Position numbers and translations under genes: made by a program. A stretch of 64,000 nt of DNA, taken from contig NZ_CP061177.1 of NCBI RefSeq assembly GCF_017355405.1, forward strand, positions 682,001 through 746,000, given 5' to 3'. A model generated the notes under the pieces. The model saw only the letters and a list, made by a program, of their open reading frames with translations, did no database searches and was not told the DNA's origin. Below are positions 15,678 through 24,790 of this stretch, piece after piece (the stretch's first letter is position 1; each line of letters starts with the position of its first letter). The DNA is from Roseomonas haemaphysalidis. Its GTDB lineage: Bacteria; Pseudomonadota; Alphaproteobacteria; Acetobacterales; Acetobacteraceae.

Positions 15678-17309
15678 TTACACCACGTAGCCCAGGGCGC
15701 GGTCGCGGGCCTGCTGCGCCTCGGGCCGCGCGTCCGGGGGGCCGAAGCCGCCGCCGCCGGAGGTTTCCAGGCGGATCACGTCGCCCCGTTGCAGGCGCAG
15801 GTTGTTGACCTTGGAGCCGAGCAAACGGGTTTCACCGTCGCGCAGCAGCGTCAGGCGGCCGGTGCTGCCGGGTTCGCCGCCATCCAGGCCGTAGGGGCGG
15901 AACTTGAAGCGCTCGCCATTGGCGGTGAAGACCGCCGCCGGGCAGTCCACCCGCCATTCGCGCACCAGGCCGAGGCCGCCGCGGTGCCGCCCGGCGCCGC
16001 CGGTACCGGGCAACAGGGCGTAGCGGGTGATGATCAGCGGCAGCTCGCTTTCGATCATCTCGACCGGGATGTTGGAATTGTTGTGCATGCCGGAGGTGAA
16101 GGCATGCAGCCCATCCTGTTCCGGGTGGCCGCCGCTGCCGCCGACCTCGATCTCCACCAGCACGCCGCGCGAGCCGTCTTCCCTCAGCGCCTGAAAGGAG
16201 CAGACGTAGGACACGCCGTAATAGGCCGCCGGCACCCGCCCCGGCACCGCCTGGTGCAGCGCGCCGAGCAGCGTGGTGGCGAGGCGGTGCGTGGCGGCGA
16301 TGCGGTTGGCCACCGGCGCCGGGTGACGGGCGTGGACGATGCTGCCTTCCCGCGCCTCCACCGTGATGGGGCGGTAGCAGCCGGCATTGGCGGGGATCGG
16401 CTCGTCCGCCACCGCCATGACGGCGTAGGACACGGCGGAGGCGGAGGAAGCCAGGGTGGCGTTGACCGGCCCCAGCGCCTGGTCGCCGCAGCCGGAAAGG
16501 TCCACCAGCATCTCCTCGCCGCGCACGGTGATGGCGGCGTGGATGCGGATGGGGCGGTCCTCGATGCCGTCGTCGTCGAGAAAGTCCTCGAACTCATAGC
16601 GGCCATCGGGGATGCGGCCGATCATGGCGCGCATGGCGCGTTCGGAGCCGTCCAGCATCTGCGCGCAGGCCTGCACGATGGTGGCGCCGCCGAAGCGCGC
16701 GGCGAGCTTTTGCAGGTTAGCGACGCCAACAGCCAGCGAGGCCATCTGCGCCTGCAGGTCGCCCCACAGGATCTCGGGCTGGCGGACGTTCTGGCGCATC
16801 ATCGCCAAAAGGTCCTCGTTCAGCGCGCCGCGCTTGTAGAGCTTCAGCGGCGGGATGCGCAGGCCTTCCTGGAACACCTCGGTGGCCGTGGCGGCGTAGG
16901 AGCCGGCGGCCATGCCGCCCATATCCAGGTGGTGGCACAGCGTGCCGACGATGGCGATGCGCGCGCCGTCCACGAAGACGGGGCGGAAGGCCAGGATGTC
17001 CGGCATGTGCTGGCCGCCGCAATAGGGGTCGTTGGTGACGACGACGTCGCCCTCTTCCCAGAGGTCCAGCGAAAGGTGGTCGCGCACCACGGAAAGCAGC
17101 CCGGCGCTCATGGAGTTCAGGTGCTGCGGGATGCGGGCGGATTGCGCGACGTTGTAGCCGTCGCGGTCGAAGATGGCGGTGGAATAATCCAGCAGCTCGC
17201 GCACCACCGTTGAGCGGCTGGTGCGCCACACCGTCACGTCCATCTCGGCGGCGGCGGCGGTCAGGCCGTTGCGCAGGATCTCCAGCTCGACAGGTCCGAG
17301 GGGGCTCAT
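15678..17309 (-). CDS. Hydantoinase B / oxoprolinase B-family subunit
   Basis: The 543-residue protein is a hydantoinase B/oxoprolinase family (PF02538) subunit. Recognisable parts are the start PVELEILRNGLTAAAAEMD, VVTNDPYCGGQHMPDILAFRPVF, CHHLDMGGMAAGSYAATATEVFQEG, GGSGGHPEQDG and the C-terminal SGGGGFGPP. The B subunit works with the A subunit in ATP-dependent hydrolysis of N-methylhydantoin, 5-oxoproline or related cyclic amides, and in related acetone-type carboxylases. The two subunits are separate genes here. The ATG overlaps the A subunit's stop by four bases (ATGA). The exact substrate is unknown; the transporter upstream suggests an imported amino-acid-like compound. Confidence 0.9.
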   Translation of the reverse strand: MSPLGPVELEILRNGLTAAAAEMDVTVWRTSRSTVVRELLDYSTAIFDRDGYNVAQSARIPQHLNSMSAGLLSVVRDHLSLDLWEEGDVVVTNDPYCGGQHMPDILAFRPVFVDGARIAIVGTLCHHLDMGGMAAGSYAATATEVFQEGLRIPPLKLYKRGALNEDLLAMMRQNVRQPEILWGDLQAQMASLAVGVANLQKLAARFGGATIVQACAQMLDGSERAMRAMIGRIPDGRYEFEDFLDDDGIEDRPIRIHAAITVRGEEMLVDLSGCGDQALGPVNATLASSASAVSYAVMAVADEPIPANAGCYRPITVEAREGSIVHARHPAPVANRIAATHRLATTLLGALHQAVPGRVPAAYYGVSYVCSFQALREDGSRGVLVEIEVGGSGGHPEQDGLHAFTSGMHNNSNIPVEMIESELPLIITRYALLPGTGGAGRHRGGLGLVREWRVDCPAAVFTANGERFKFRPYGLDGGEPGSTGRLTLLRDGETRLLGSKVNNLRLQRGDVIRLETSGGGGFGPPDARPEAQQARDRALGYVV

Positions 17310-19345
17310 GCGGCATCCTTTCGCGCGACCAGCGTGGCGTCGGGGCCCGGCGCGCAGCGCCAGCCGGGGGCGACGTAGATGGTGGTGTATTCCTCCTCGA
17401 TCAGCGCCGGGCCGGCGATGGCGGCGGTGACCTGCTCGCGCTGGTGCACCTCCGCCTGTTGCCATTGTCCGTCGAGGAAGATGCGCCGCGCCTCCGGCAC
17501 CCGCGTGGCGCCGAGATGCTCGCCCCGTGCGGCGGCGACCTGCGGCAGCAGCCCCGTGGCGGTCAGGCGCAGCGCCACCATCTCCACCGGCGCGGCCTCG
17601 TTGCTGTAGGAGAAGCGGCGCTCATGCAGCGCGTGGAAACCATCGATGAGGGTGGCGAGGCTGTCCTCCTCCACCGCCACATCGCCCCAGGGCACCACCA
17701 GCTCGAAGGCCTGGCCGCGGTAGCGCATGTCGGCGGCCAGCGAGAAGCGGCGGTCGGCCTCCAGCACGCCGTCCTCGGCCAGCAGCGCCGCGCCTTGCGC
17801 GCGCAGCGTGGCGGCACCCTCGCGCAGTGCCGGCAGGCTGGCGGCGGTGGCCGGCTGCACACGGGACAGCGCCAGGTCGTGCACGATGTTGGAATGGAGG
17901 ATGCCGAAGGCGGAAAAGGTGCTGGCGTCGGCGGGAAAGATCACTTCCGTTACGCCCAGCTCCTCGGCCAGCGGGATGGCGTGCAGCCCGCCGGCGCCGC
18001 CAAAGGACAGCAGGCTGAAGGCGCGCGGGTCCAGCCCCTTCTCGAACAGGCTGAGCCGGGTGGCGGAGGCCAGCGCCGCGTTGACCACGGTGAGGATGCC
18101 CTCCGCCGCCGCATCCGCGCCCAGCCCCAGCGACCGCGCCACGCGGGTGTCGATGGCCGCGCGCGCCCCCTCCTCGTCTAGCGCCATGGCGCCGCCCAGG
18201 AAGAAGCGCCCGTCCAGCCGGCCCAGCGCGAGGTTCACGTCCGTCACCGCCGGTTCCGTGCCGCCGCGCCGGTAGCAGACCGGGCCGGGGCGCGAGCCCG
18301 CCGAGCGCGGCCCGACGGTCAGCCGCCCGCCGCTGTCCACCGCCGCGATCGAGCCGCCGCCGGAGCCGATGGTGCGGATCTCGATCATCGGCAGCCGCAC
18401 CGGCAGCCCGTCGATCTCGCCCTGGGTCTTCAGCGTCACCTGCCCGTCCTGCACCACGCAGATGTCGAAGCTGGTGCCGCCCATGTCGACGCCGACGAGG
18501 TTGGGCCGGCGCAAAAGCCCCGCCGCCCGCTGCGTCGCCAGCGCGCCGCCGCTGGGGCCAGACAAAAGCAGCCGCACCGGCTGGCGCGCCGCCATGGCGG
18601 GCGAGCAGACGCCGCCGTTGGACTGCACCAGCAGCAGCCGCGCTGAAAGCCCCGCCTCCGCCATGCGCTCCGCCAGGCGGGCCAGGTAGCGGCCCACCAC
18701 CGGCATCAGCAGCGCGTTCAGCACGGTGGTCGAGCTCCGCTCGTATTCGCGGATTTCCGGGCTGACCTCGGAAGACACGCTGACCGGCAGGCCCGGGAAA
18801 GCGGCCTGCACCCGCTCGGCCAGCAGCGCCTCATGCGCGCGGCTGGCGTTGGCGTTCAGCAGCGTGATGGCGATGGCCTCCGGCTCGCAGCGCCGCGCGG
18901 CCGCGATGGCCTCGGCGATGGCGGCTTCCTCCAGCGCGGTTTCCACGCTGCCATCGGCGCGCATCCGCTCGCGCACGCCAAGCCGCCGGTCGCGCGGGAT
19001 CAGGGGCGGCTCCTGGTGCTGCTTCAGCCCGTAGACATCGCGCCGCGTGTGGCGGCCAATCTCCAGCACGTCCTCGAACCCCGCCGTGGTCAGCAGCACG
19101 CCGCGTGCGAGGCGCCGCTCCAGCACCGCATTGGTGGCGATGGTGGTGCCATGCAGCAGCAGGCGGATGTCCGGCAGCGTGAAGCCGAAGCGTGCCGCGG
19201 CCTCCGCGATGCCGGTCATCAGCCCGATGGAGGGATCCTCCGGCGTGGTGGGCGTCTTCAGGCTGTGCAGGGTGCCGTTGCGCTCGTCGAGGATCTGCAG
19301 GTCGGTGAAGGTGCCACCGATGTCGATGCCGATGCGGATGTGCAT
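17306..19345 (-). CDS. Hydantoinase A / oxoprolinase A-family subunit (ATPase)
   Basis: The 679-residue protein has two actin-like ATPase regions: IGIDIGGTFTDLQILD (5-20) at the N-terminus and LVGVDMGGTSFDICVV near 284-299, plus GTTIATNAVLERR and SLLSFGGAGGLHAIPLAEEL. This is the ATP-using A subunit of the hydantoinase/5-oxoprolinase family, partner of the following gene. It is a full-length cytoplasmic protein. It starts after the stem-loop-rich repeat C that separates it from livF, so it may be made from a separate transcript or from a processed one. The two-gene hyu pair joined to a Liv-type transporter fits a catabolic module for an amino-acid derivative. Confidence 0.9.
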   Translation of the reverse strand: MHIRIGIDIGGTFTDLQILDERNGTLHSLKTPTTPEDPSIGLMTGIAEAAARFGFTLPDIRLLLHGTTIATNAVLERRLARGVLLTTAGFEDVLEIGRHTRRDVYGLKQHQEPPLIPRDRRLGVRERMRADGSVETALEEAAIAEAIAAARRCEPEAIAITLLNANASRAHEALLAERVQAAFPGLPVSVSSEVSPEIREYERSSTTVLNALLMPVVGRYLARLAERMAEAGLSARLLLVQSNGGVCSPAMAARQPVRLLLSGPSGGALATQRAAGLLRRPNLVGVDMGGTSFDICVVQDGQVTLKTQGEIDGLPVRLPMIEIRTIGSGGGSIAAVDSGGRLTVGPRSAGSRPGPVCYRRGGTEPAVTDVNLALGRLDGRFFLGGAMALDEEGARAAIDTRVARSLGLGADAAAEGILTVVNAALASATRLSLFEKGLDPRAFSLLSFGGAGGLHAIPLAEELGVTEVIFPADASTFSAFGILHSNIVHDLALSRVQPATAASLPALREGAATLRAQGAALLAEDGVLEADRRFSLAADMRYRGQAFELVVPWGDVAVEEDSLATLIDGFHALHERRFSYSNEAAPVEMVALRLTATGLLPQVAAARGEHLGATRVPEARRIFLDGQWQQAEVHQREQVTAAIAGPALIEEEYTTIYVAPGWRCAPGPDATLVARKDAA

Positions 19346-19380
19346 TCAGGGCCTGTCCGGGAAAGATGGTGTCACGTGGC

Positions 19381-19513
19381 TCTCGAGAGGGGCGCTGCCC
19401 CTCTCGAACTCTCCCCGCCAGGGGCCTGAGGCCCCTGGACCCCCATTCTTTCAAAAGGGGGTGCAGGGGATTCAATCCCCTGCCGGGGGCGTTTGAGGGG
19501 GCAGCGCCCCCCC
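19381..19513. repeat. Composite inverted repeat, family C (four hairpins)
   Basis: Four stem-loops are packed together: CGAGAGGGGCGCTGCCCCTC (19384-19403 and on to 19406), CCAGGGGCCTGAGGCCCCTGG region 19418-19438, GCAGGGGATTCAATCCCCTG (19463-19482) and GGGGGCAGCGCCCCCCC (19497-19513). The first two are the approximate inverted counterpart of the last two around ATTCTTTCAAAA. It sits between the transporter and hydantoinase genes. Confidence 0.7.
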
Positions 19514-19529
19514 AAGGGCCACGAGCGCG

Positions 19530-20231
19530 TCAGATGCCAAGATAAGCGCGCCGCACATCGGCATGCCCTGCGATCTCCGCCGCCGGGCCGGACATGACGA
19601 TGCGTCCGGTCTGCAACACATAGGCACGGTCGGCGATGGCCAGGGCCTCGACCAGCCGCTGCTCCACCAGCAGCACCGTGACGCCGAGGTCGCGGATGCG
19701 TGTCACGGCGGCCAGGATGTCGTCCACCAGCTTGGGCATGATGCCCTGGCTGGGCTCGTCCAGCATCAGCAGGCGGGGCTGGGTCATCAGCGCGCGGCCG
19801 ATCGCCAGCATTTGCTGCTCGCCGCCCGACAGCGTGCCGGCCTGCTGCGGCAGGCGCTCCTTCAGCCGGGGGAACAGCTCAAAGACCAGCTCCAGCGGCT
19901 TGAAGCGGTCGGCGGTGCCGCGCTTGGCATAGGCGCCGAGGCGTAGGTTGTCCTCCACCGACAGGCGCGGGAACAGCCGCCGCCCTTCCGGCACCAGGTT
20001 GACGCCGAGGCGGGCGATCTGGTGCGAGGGCAGGCGCTTGAGGTCGGTGTCCTCGAAGCGGATGCTGCCCTCCGTCGCCACCTGCCCGGCGATGGCCTTC
20101 AGCAGCGTCGACTTGCCGGCGCCGTTGGCACCCACCACGGCGACGATCTCGCCATGGCCCACCGCCACGTCGATGCCCTGCAGCGCCTTCAGCCCGCGAT
20201 AGCTGGCGGAGAGTCCCTCAAGCCGCAGCAT
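19530..20231 (-). CDS. livF: Branched-chain amino-acid-type ABC transporter ATPase, LivF subunit
   Basis: The 233-residue ATPase has Walker A GANGAGKST (about 33-41), signature LSGGEQQML, Walker B LLMLDEPSQG and the H-loop region EQRLVEALAIAD. Small size and NLVPEGRRLFPRLSVEDNL identify the LivF branch of the hydrophobic amino-acid uptake family. With the other four gene products it would import a branched-chain or other amino acid, amide or urea-like compound. The start lies 14 bases inside the end of livG. The ligand need not be leucine; the adjacent hydantoinase genes suggest a related cyclic or derivatised compound. Confidence 0.9.
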   Translation of the reverse strand: MLRLEGLSASYRGLKALQGIDVAVGHGEIVAVVGANGAGKSTLLKAIAGQVATEGSIRFEDTDLKRLPSHQIARLGVNLVPEGRRLFPRLSVEDNLRLGAYAKRGTADRFKPLELVFELFPRLKERLPQQAGTLSGGEQQMLAIGRALMTQPRLLMLDEPSQGIMPKLVDDILAAVTRIRDLGVTVLLVEQRLVEALAIADRAYVLQTGRIVMSGPAAEIAGHADVRRAYLGI

Positions 20232-20946
20232 AGCGGTCTCCCAGATAGGCGCGGATCATCTCGGGGTTCTTCACCACCTCCTGCGGCGCGCCGGTGGTCA
20301 GCACCTTGCCCAGGTTCAGCACCACGGCGCGGTCGATCAGCGGCAGCAGCACCTCCATCACGTGCTCAACCATGATGATGGTGACGCCCTGATCCCGCAC
20401 GTCGCGGATCAGTTGCACGCCGGACTGCGCCTCGGCGGGCGTGAGGCCGGTCAGCATCTCGTCCAGCAGCAAGAGGCGGGACTTGGTGGCCAGCGCGCGC
20501 GCCACCTCTAGCTTGCGCTTCTCGGGCGGGGTCAGGGAGATGGCGGGGGTGTCGATGCGCCCGGTGAGGCCAGCGAAGTCTATCACCTTTTCCGCCTCCG
20601 CCATCGCCGCGGCGGCGCGGCGGGTGCGGGTGAAGGCGCCGACCATGACGTTCTCCAGCACCGTCATGGAATCGAAGGAGCGCACCACCTGGAAGGTGCG
20701 GGCGATGCCGCGCTTGGTCGCCTCCACCGGGCCGAGGCCGGAGATGCGCTGGCCGTCCAGCCGGATCTCACCGCTGTCCGGCGTGACCTCGCCCGAGATG
20801 GAGTTGAACAGCGAGGTCTTGCCCGCGCCGTTGGGCCCGATCAGCCCGAGGATCTCACCCTGGATGACATCGAAGCTGATGTCGCTGTTGGCCTGCACGC
20901 CGCCGAAGCGCTTGCTGACGTTGCGGACCTCAAGCAGCGCGGCCAT
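20218..20946 (-). CDS. livG: Branched-chain amino-acid-type ABC transporter ATPase, LivG subunit
   Basis: The 242-residue ATPase has Walker A GPNGAGKTS (about 37-45), GIARTFQVVRSFDSMTVLENV, Walker B LLLLDEMLTGL and the H-loop VEHVMEVL. In most LivG proteins the signature motif is LSYGQQR-like; here the place reads SLTPPEKRKLEVARALATKS, so the canonical LSGGQ is replaced by LTPPEKRK. This pattern is seen in some Liv-type systems, but ATPase coupling should be considered unverified. Overlaps livM by 17 bases and livF by 14. Confidence 0.88.
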   Translation of the reverse strand: MAALLEVRNVSKRFGGVQANSDISFDVIQGEILGLIGPNGAGKTSLFNSISGEVTPDSGEIRLDGQRISGLGPVEATKRGIARTFQVVRSFDSMTVLENVMVGAFTRTRRAAAAMAEAEKVIDFAGLTGRIDTPAISLTPPEKRKLEVARALATKSRLLLLDEMLTGLTPAEAQSGVQLIRDVRDQGVTIIMVEHVMEVLLPLIDRAVVLNLGKVLTTGAPQEVVKNPEMIRAYLGDRYAAA

Positions 20947-21943
20947 GGGCGCCTCCCCCGGCTTGGCTCTTCACGCCGAGTAGGCTGACCAGCCCCTGCG
21001 GCCGGGCCAGCGCCACCAGCATGATCAGCGCGCCGTAGATCATCAGGTCCACGCCACTGCCCGACCCGCCGAGATAGGAGCGCGACAGCTCCGACACCGG
21101 GATCAGCACCGCCGCCCCCAGCACCGGCCCCCACAACGTGCCGACACCGCCCAGCACCGCGGGCAAGGCGATCAGGATGGAGAAGTGCCCGGCCAGGATG
21201 CTGTCCGGATCGATGTAGCCGACATACTGCGCGTAGATCGCGCCGCCCATGCCGGTGAGGAAGCCGCTGATCGCGGCCGCCGCCATCTTGGAGGGAAAGA
21301 TGCGCACGGCGAGCGAACGCGCCGCCGTCACATCGTCCTTCACCGCGCGCCAGGAATAGCCCCAGCGCGAGCCCTCGATCACCCAGGCGACGATCCAGGC
21401 CAATGTCGCGAAGGCCAGCGTGATGTAGTGCCAGGGCAGTTTGGAGATGCGGAACTGCATGGTCACCCAGCTGTCCGGCCCCAGTGGCACATAGATGCCC
21501 GAGGCACCCCCCACCCAGTCCCAGTTGAGGAATAAGAGGTAGCCGATCTCGCCCACCACCACGGTCGCGATGGCGTAGTAGTGCCCGGACAGCCGGAAGC
21601 ACGGCCAGCCGACCAGCAGCGCGCCCAGCCCGCCCACCGCACCGCCGAGGAACATGCCCAGCAGCGGCGGCACGCCGGCATAGACGAAGAGCATGGTGGA
21701 GACGTAGCCGCCGAGGCCGAAATACAGCGCGTGGCCCAGCGAGATCTGCCCGCAATAGCCGCCGAGGATGTTCCAGGCCTGGCTCAGCCCGGCGTAGAGC
21801 AGCGTCAGAATGATCAGGTTCTGCGCGTAGACGTCCGACACGCCGAGCGGCAGCGCGGCGAGCACCGCCAGCAGAACGGCGCCGACCAGCAGCTCCCGCC
21901 GCCGGCGCTTGACGATGGCGTTGGCGCGAATGGCGATGGTCAT
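20930..21943 (-). CDS. livM: Branched-chain amino-acid-type ABC transporter permease, LivM subunit
   Basis: The 337-residue permease has eight or more membrane helices and the LivM hallmarks: GLSQAWNILGGYCGQISLGH early and SWRAVKDDVTAARSLAVRIFPSKM, AAISGFLTGMGGAIYAQYVG in the cytoplasmic coupling loop and following helix. The N-terminus has a basic stretch (VKRRRREL) before the first helix, as expected for the inside-positive rule. ATG 21943 shares its base with the stop of livH (TGATG). It pairs with LivH to form the membrane channel. Confidence 0.9.
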   Translation of the reverse strand: MTIAIRANAIVKRRRRELLVGAVLLAVLAALPLGVSDVYAQNLIILTLLYAGLSQAWNILGGYCGQISLGHALYFGLGGYVSTMLFVYAGVPPLLGMFLGGAVGGLGALLVGWPCFRLSGHYYAIATVVVGEIGYLLFLNWDWVGGASGIYVPLGPDSWVTMQFRISKLPWHYITLAFATLAWIVAWVIEGSRWGYSWRAVKDDVTAARSLAVRIFPSKMAAAAISGFLTGMGGAIYAQYVGYIDPDSILAGHFSILIALPAVLGGVGTLWGPVLGAAVLIPVSELSRSYLGGSGSGVDLMIYGALIMLVALARPQGLVSLLGVKSQAGGGAHGRAA

Positions 21944-22818
21944 CACATCTTCCCGAACAGGCCGCGCGGGCGGACCGTGAGCACCAGCATGTACAGCACG
22001 AACATGCCGACCTGCTTCAAGGAGGGTTCCAGCACCAGCGCCGTCAGTGCCTCGACCAGCCCGACCAGCAGCCCGGCCGCCAGCGCGCCGGCCAGACTGC
22101 CGAAGCCGCCCAGCGCCACGGTGACATAGGCGATGGTCGCGAAGTTCAGCCCGACATTGGGCGAGATGTAGTAGAAGTTGGCGAGCATCACGCCCGCCAC
22201 GCCCACCGCCGCCGCCCCCATGCCCCAGCCGATCGCGAAGATGCGGTCGCGGTCGATGCCGATCAGCGCCACCGCGTCCCGGTCCTCCCGCGTCGCTTCC
22301 AGCGCGCGGCCGAACTCGGTGCGGGACACCAGCATCATCGCGGCGAACGCCGCCAGGCACACCACCGAGGCGACCAGCTGCGGCAGCGGCAGAAAGATGC
22401 CGGCGAGGTTGACGGTCTTGTCGCTCAGCCAGGTGCCCGTGACGGAATGGAATTCCGAGCCGAAGACGAACTGCGCGGCGCCGCGCAGAAAGATCGCCAG
22501 CCCGAAGGTGACGAAGATCTGCGACATGCCGCGGTTGAAGGTGACCGACAGCGCCCGGCCGATCAGCCCGCGATAGATCGCGACGCCGACGCCGAACAGG
22601 ATGACGCCCACCACCGGCAGCAGCAGCAGCGGGTCCAGCCCGCTGACCTGCGTCAGCACCAGGGTCGCGAACATCGCCAGCATCAGCAGCTCGCCATGCG
22701 CGAAGTTCACCACGTCCATCAGGCCGAAGATCAGCGACAGGCCGGCGGCCACCAGCGCGTAGATCATGCCCATCAGCAGGCCGCTGGCGACGGCCTGCAG
22801 CACCAGTTCAGCGGTCAT
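21943..22818 (-). CDS. livH: Branched-chain amino-acid-type ABC transporter permease, LivH subunit
   Basis: The 291-residue permease is mostly membrane helices. LivH features are the N-terminal GLLMGMIYALVAAGLSLIFG, then LMDVVNFAHGELLMLAMF, and the loop GRALEATREDRDAVALIGID that contacts the ATPases. The start ATG 22818 lies only seven bases after the binding-protein stop, so the five transport genes form one tight operon (binding protein, livH, livM, livG, livF). It is a full-length family member. Confidence 0.92.
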   Translation of the reverse strand: MTAELVLQAVASGLLMGMIYALVAAGLSLIFGLMDVVNFAHGELLMLAMFATLVLTQVSGLDPLLLLPVVGVILFGVGVAIYRGLIGRALSVTFNRGMSQIFVTFGLAIFLRGAAQFVFGSEFHSVTGTWLSDKTVNLAGIFLPLPQLVASVVCLAAFAAMMLVSRTEFGRALEATREDRDAVALIGIDRDRIFAIGWGMGAAAVGVAGVMLANFYYISPNVGLNFATIAYVTVALGGFGSLAGALAAGLLVGLVEALTALVLEPSLKQVGMFVLYMLVLTVRPRGLFGKM

Positions 22819-22825
22819 GCGCCGG

Positions 22826-24073
22826 TTACTGACCGACGTTCCAGACCACCGGCGTCGAGGCCACGTCGAACGGCCAGACGGTGCGGTAGGCGCCGCTGGT
22901 GATCTGCTGGATCACCGGCGTGCCCAGCAGGTTGTTGCCGGCGGCATCGAACTTCACGCCCTTCCAGGGCATCAGCGTCTGGTCGCCGGGGATGTCGGTG
23001 GCCTGCAGCGCCTTCTGCAGATCGGTGGCCTTGGTGGAACCCGCGCGGTTGATCGCGTCGGCCGCCACCTGGAAGGCGGTGAACTCGCGCGAGGTGTTGT
23101 CGTTCAGGTCCTTGTTCTGCCTCGCCTTGTACAGCGCGTTGATCGCCGGGATCGCCGGGCGCATCGCCACCGCGTCGCCCGCGAAGGAGGAACGGCTCAT
23201 CACCCCTTCCGCCAGCGCGCCGACGCCGTTGATGAAGGCGCTTTCCTGGAAGCCCGCCGCCTGCGCCATGATCGCCTTCGGCTTGTAGCCGATCTCGTTC
23301 ATCGCCCGCAGGATCAGGATGGCGTCGGTGGTGTAGGAAGACGGCATCAGCACGTCGGCATTGGCCGCCTTCAGCCGCTGCGCCTCGGAGGACAGCGTCG
23401 GTGAATTGGCGCGGTACTTGATGTCGGCCAGGATCTTCATGCCCGCATCCGTCGCCATCTTGCGCTGCACGTTGCTGCTGTCGATGCCGAAGATGCTGTC
23501 CTCGTAGAACAGCGAGACGGTCTGCGGCGCGCGGCCGGTCTTGGCGCCGACTTCCTTGTAGAAGTTGAACATCGCCTCGGTGAAAGTGACGTCGTTGGGC
23601 GAGGGGCGGAAGAACCACTTCAGCCCGCGCTGCGTCAGCGTCGGCGAGGAGTTGTCCGCCGAGATATAGGGAATCTCGTAACGCTCGGTCACCTGGCTGA
23701 TGGTCGCGGCCGTGGCGCTGCTGAAGCTGCCAATGATCATCGCCACCTTGTCCTGCGTGATCAGGCGCTCCGCCTCGGCACGCGCCTTCTGCGGGTCGTT
23801 CTGATGATCGGCGAAGACCAGGCGCAGCTTGGCGCCACCGAGCTTCGGCAGCCCGCCGCCCTCGCCCAGCAGCAGCGGCATGCGGTCATGCGTGCCGTTG
23901 ATGATCTCGGCCGCCAGCTCCATCACCGCCTTGGCGTCCTGCCCCACCTGGGCGCTGTTGCCGGTCAGCGGGTAGACCGCGCCGATCACCACCTCCTCGG
24001 CCGCGCTGGCCCGGCGGATGGAAAACAGCGGCAGGCTGGCGGCGCCCAGAAGAGCAGTGCGGCGGCTGAACAT
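22826..24073 (-). CDS. ABC transporter periplasmic ligand-binding protein (Leu/Ile/Val-type)
   Basis: The 415-residue protein starts with a twin-arginine-like signal (MFSRRTALLGAASLPLFS, cleavage near ASAAE) and has the type I periplasmic binding fold: VVIGAVYPLTGNSAQVGQDA, LRLVFADHQNDPQKARAEAE and IIGSFSSATAATISQVTERY, which lines the ligand cleft. ATG 24073 is preferred because GAGG lies six bases upstream; ATG 24085 and TTG 24157 are weaker. It heads the operon of livH-livM-livG-livF and defines the ligand. Amino acids, amides and aromatic acids are all bound by this family, so the ligand is open. Confidence 0.9.
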   Translation of the reverse strand: MFSRRTALLGAASLPLFSIRRASAAEEVVIGAVYPLTGNSAQVGQDAKAVMELAAEIINGTHDRMPLLLGEGGGLPKLGGAKLRLVFADHQNDPQKARAEAERLITQDKVAMIIGSFSSATAATISQVTERYEIPYISADNSSPTLTQRGLKWFFRPSPNDVTFTEAMFNFYKEVGAKTGRAPQTVSLFYEDSIFGIDSSNVQRKMATDAGMKILADIKYRANSPTLSSEAQRLKAANADVLMPSSYTTDAILILRAMNEIGYKPKAIMAQAAGFQESAFINGVGALAEGVMSRSSFAGDAVAMRPAIPAINALYKARQNKDLNDNTSREFTAFQVAADAINRAGSTKATDLQKALQATDIPGDQTLMPWKGVKFDAAGNNLLGTPVIQQITSGAYRTVWPFDVASTPVVWNVGQ

Positions 24074-24332
24074 GCGGAACCTCATGGAGAAAGGATCGAT
24101 GCAGGCACGTCTCGGCCCCGGCTTGGCGCGCGGGTCCTCTCGCTTCCAGTCAAGCAACTATCGGACCAGTGCCGCCGGCGCGCGGCCACGGGCGGCGCGG
24201 CGACAGCAATGCCCAAGGATGGTGCAACACTCCGCGCCCGACTGGCCAGAACCGTTTGCGGCCACGCCACGCGCGGCGGGCCCGCCGCCCGTGGGGGCGG
24301 CAGGCGCGGTGGCCGGCGGACGATGCGGCGCG

Positions 24333-24659
24333 TCAGGTCAGCGCGCGCAGGCTCCGCTGCATGCAGGCCTGCCAGGCGGCACCGGGCACGCCGTTGTCCA
24401 GCGCCGTGGCTTCCGTCACCGGCAGGCCGCGCGTGTTGAACACCGGCACGCGCGGCGAGGCGATGCCGCCCCAGGCCGCCAGCTCGCCATCCGTGAAGAC
24501 GCGGCTGACCAAGCGGTTGAAGCCGCCCACCCGCAGCCCGAGATCGGCCACCGACACGCTGCAGCGGCTGGCCATCTGCGTCAGCGGGTCGATCTCCGGC
24601 GCGCAGGCGGGCAAGGCCAGCGCCGCCAGCAGCGGCAGAAGGGCAAGACGCGGCGACAT
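24333..24659 (-). CDS. Small predicted lipoprotein, unknown function
   Basis: The 108-residue protein has a lipoprotein signal: basic start, hydrophobic LALLPLLAALALPAC with a LPAC lipobox (Cys about 19). The mature part is short and polar (DPLTQMASRCSVSVADLGLR), with two further cysteines. I do not recognise the family. ATG 24659 follows GGGGCTGC upstream, a weak site; a longer frame reaches 24698. It runs convergent to nothing and divergent from the alpha/beta hydrolase, 131 bases away. The gap 24074-24332 upstream of the binding protein shows no gene. Confidence 0.6.
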   Translation of the reverse strand: MSPRLALLPLLAALALPACAPEIDPLTQMASRCSVSVADLGLRVGGFNRLVSRVFTDGELAAWGGIASPRVPVFNTRGLPVTEATALDNGVPGAAWQACMQRSLRALT

Positions 24660-24790
24660 CGGGGCTGCTCCATGCGAAACCAGCCGCCACGGTGGCACCG
24701 CCCCGCCCCATCGCGCAACCTGGGGTTGTGCCTCATTGGCGGGACTGGCCAGCCGTGACAGACTCGGCGCTCACGGCAGGGAGCGACCAG

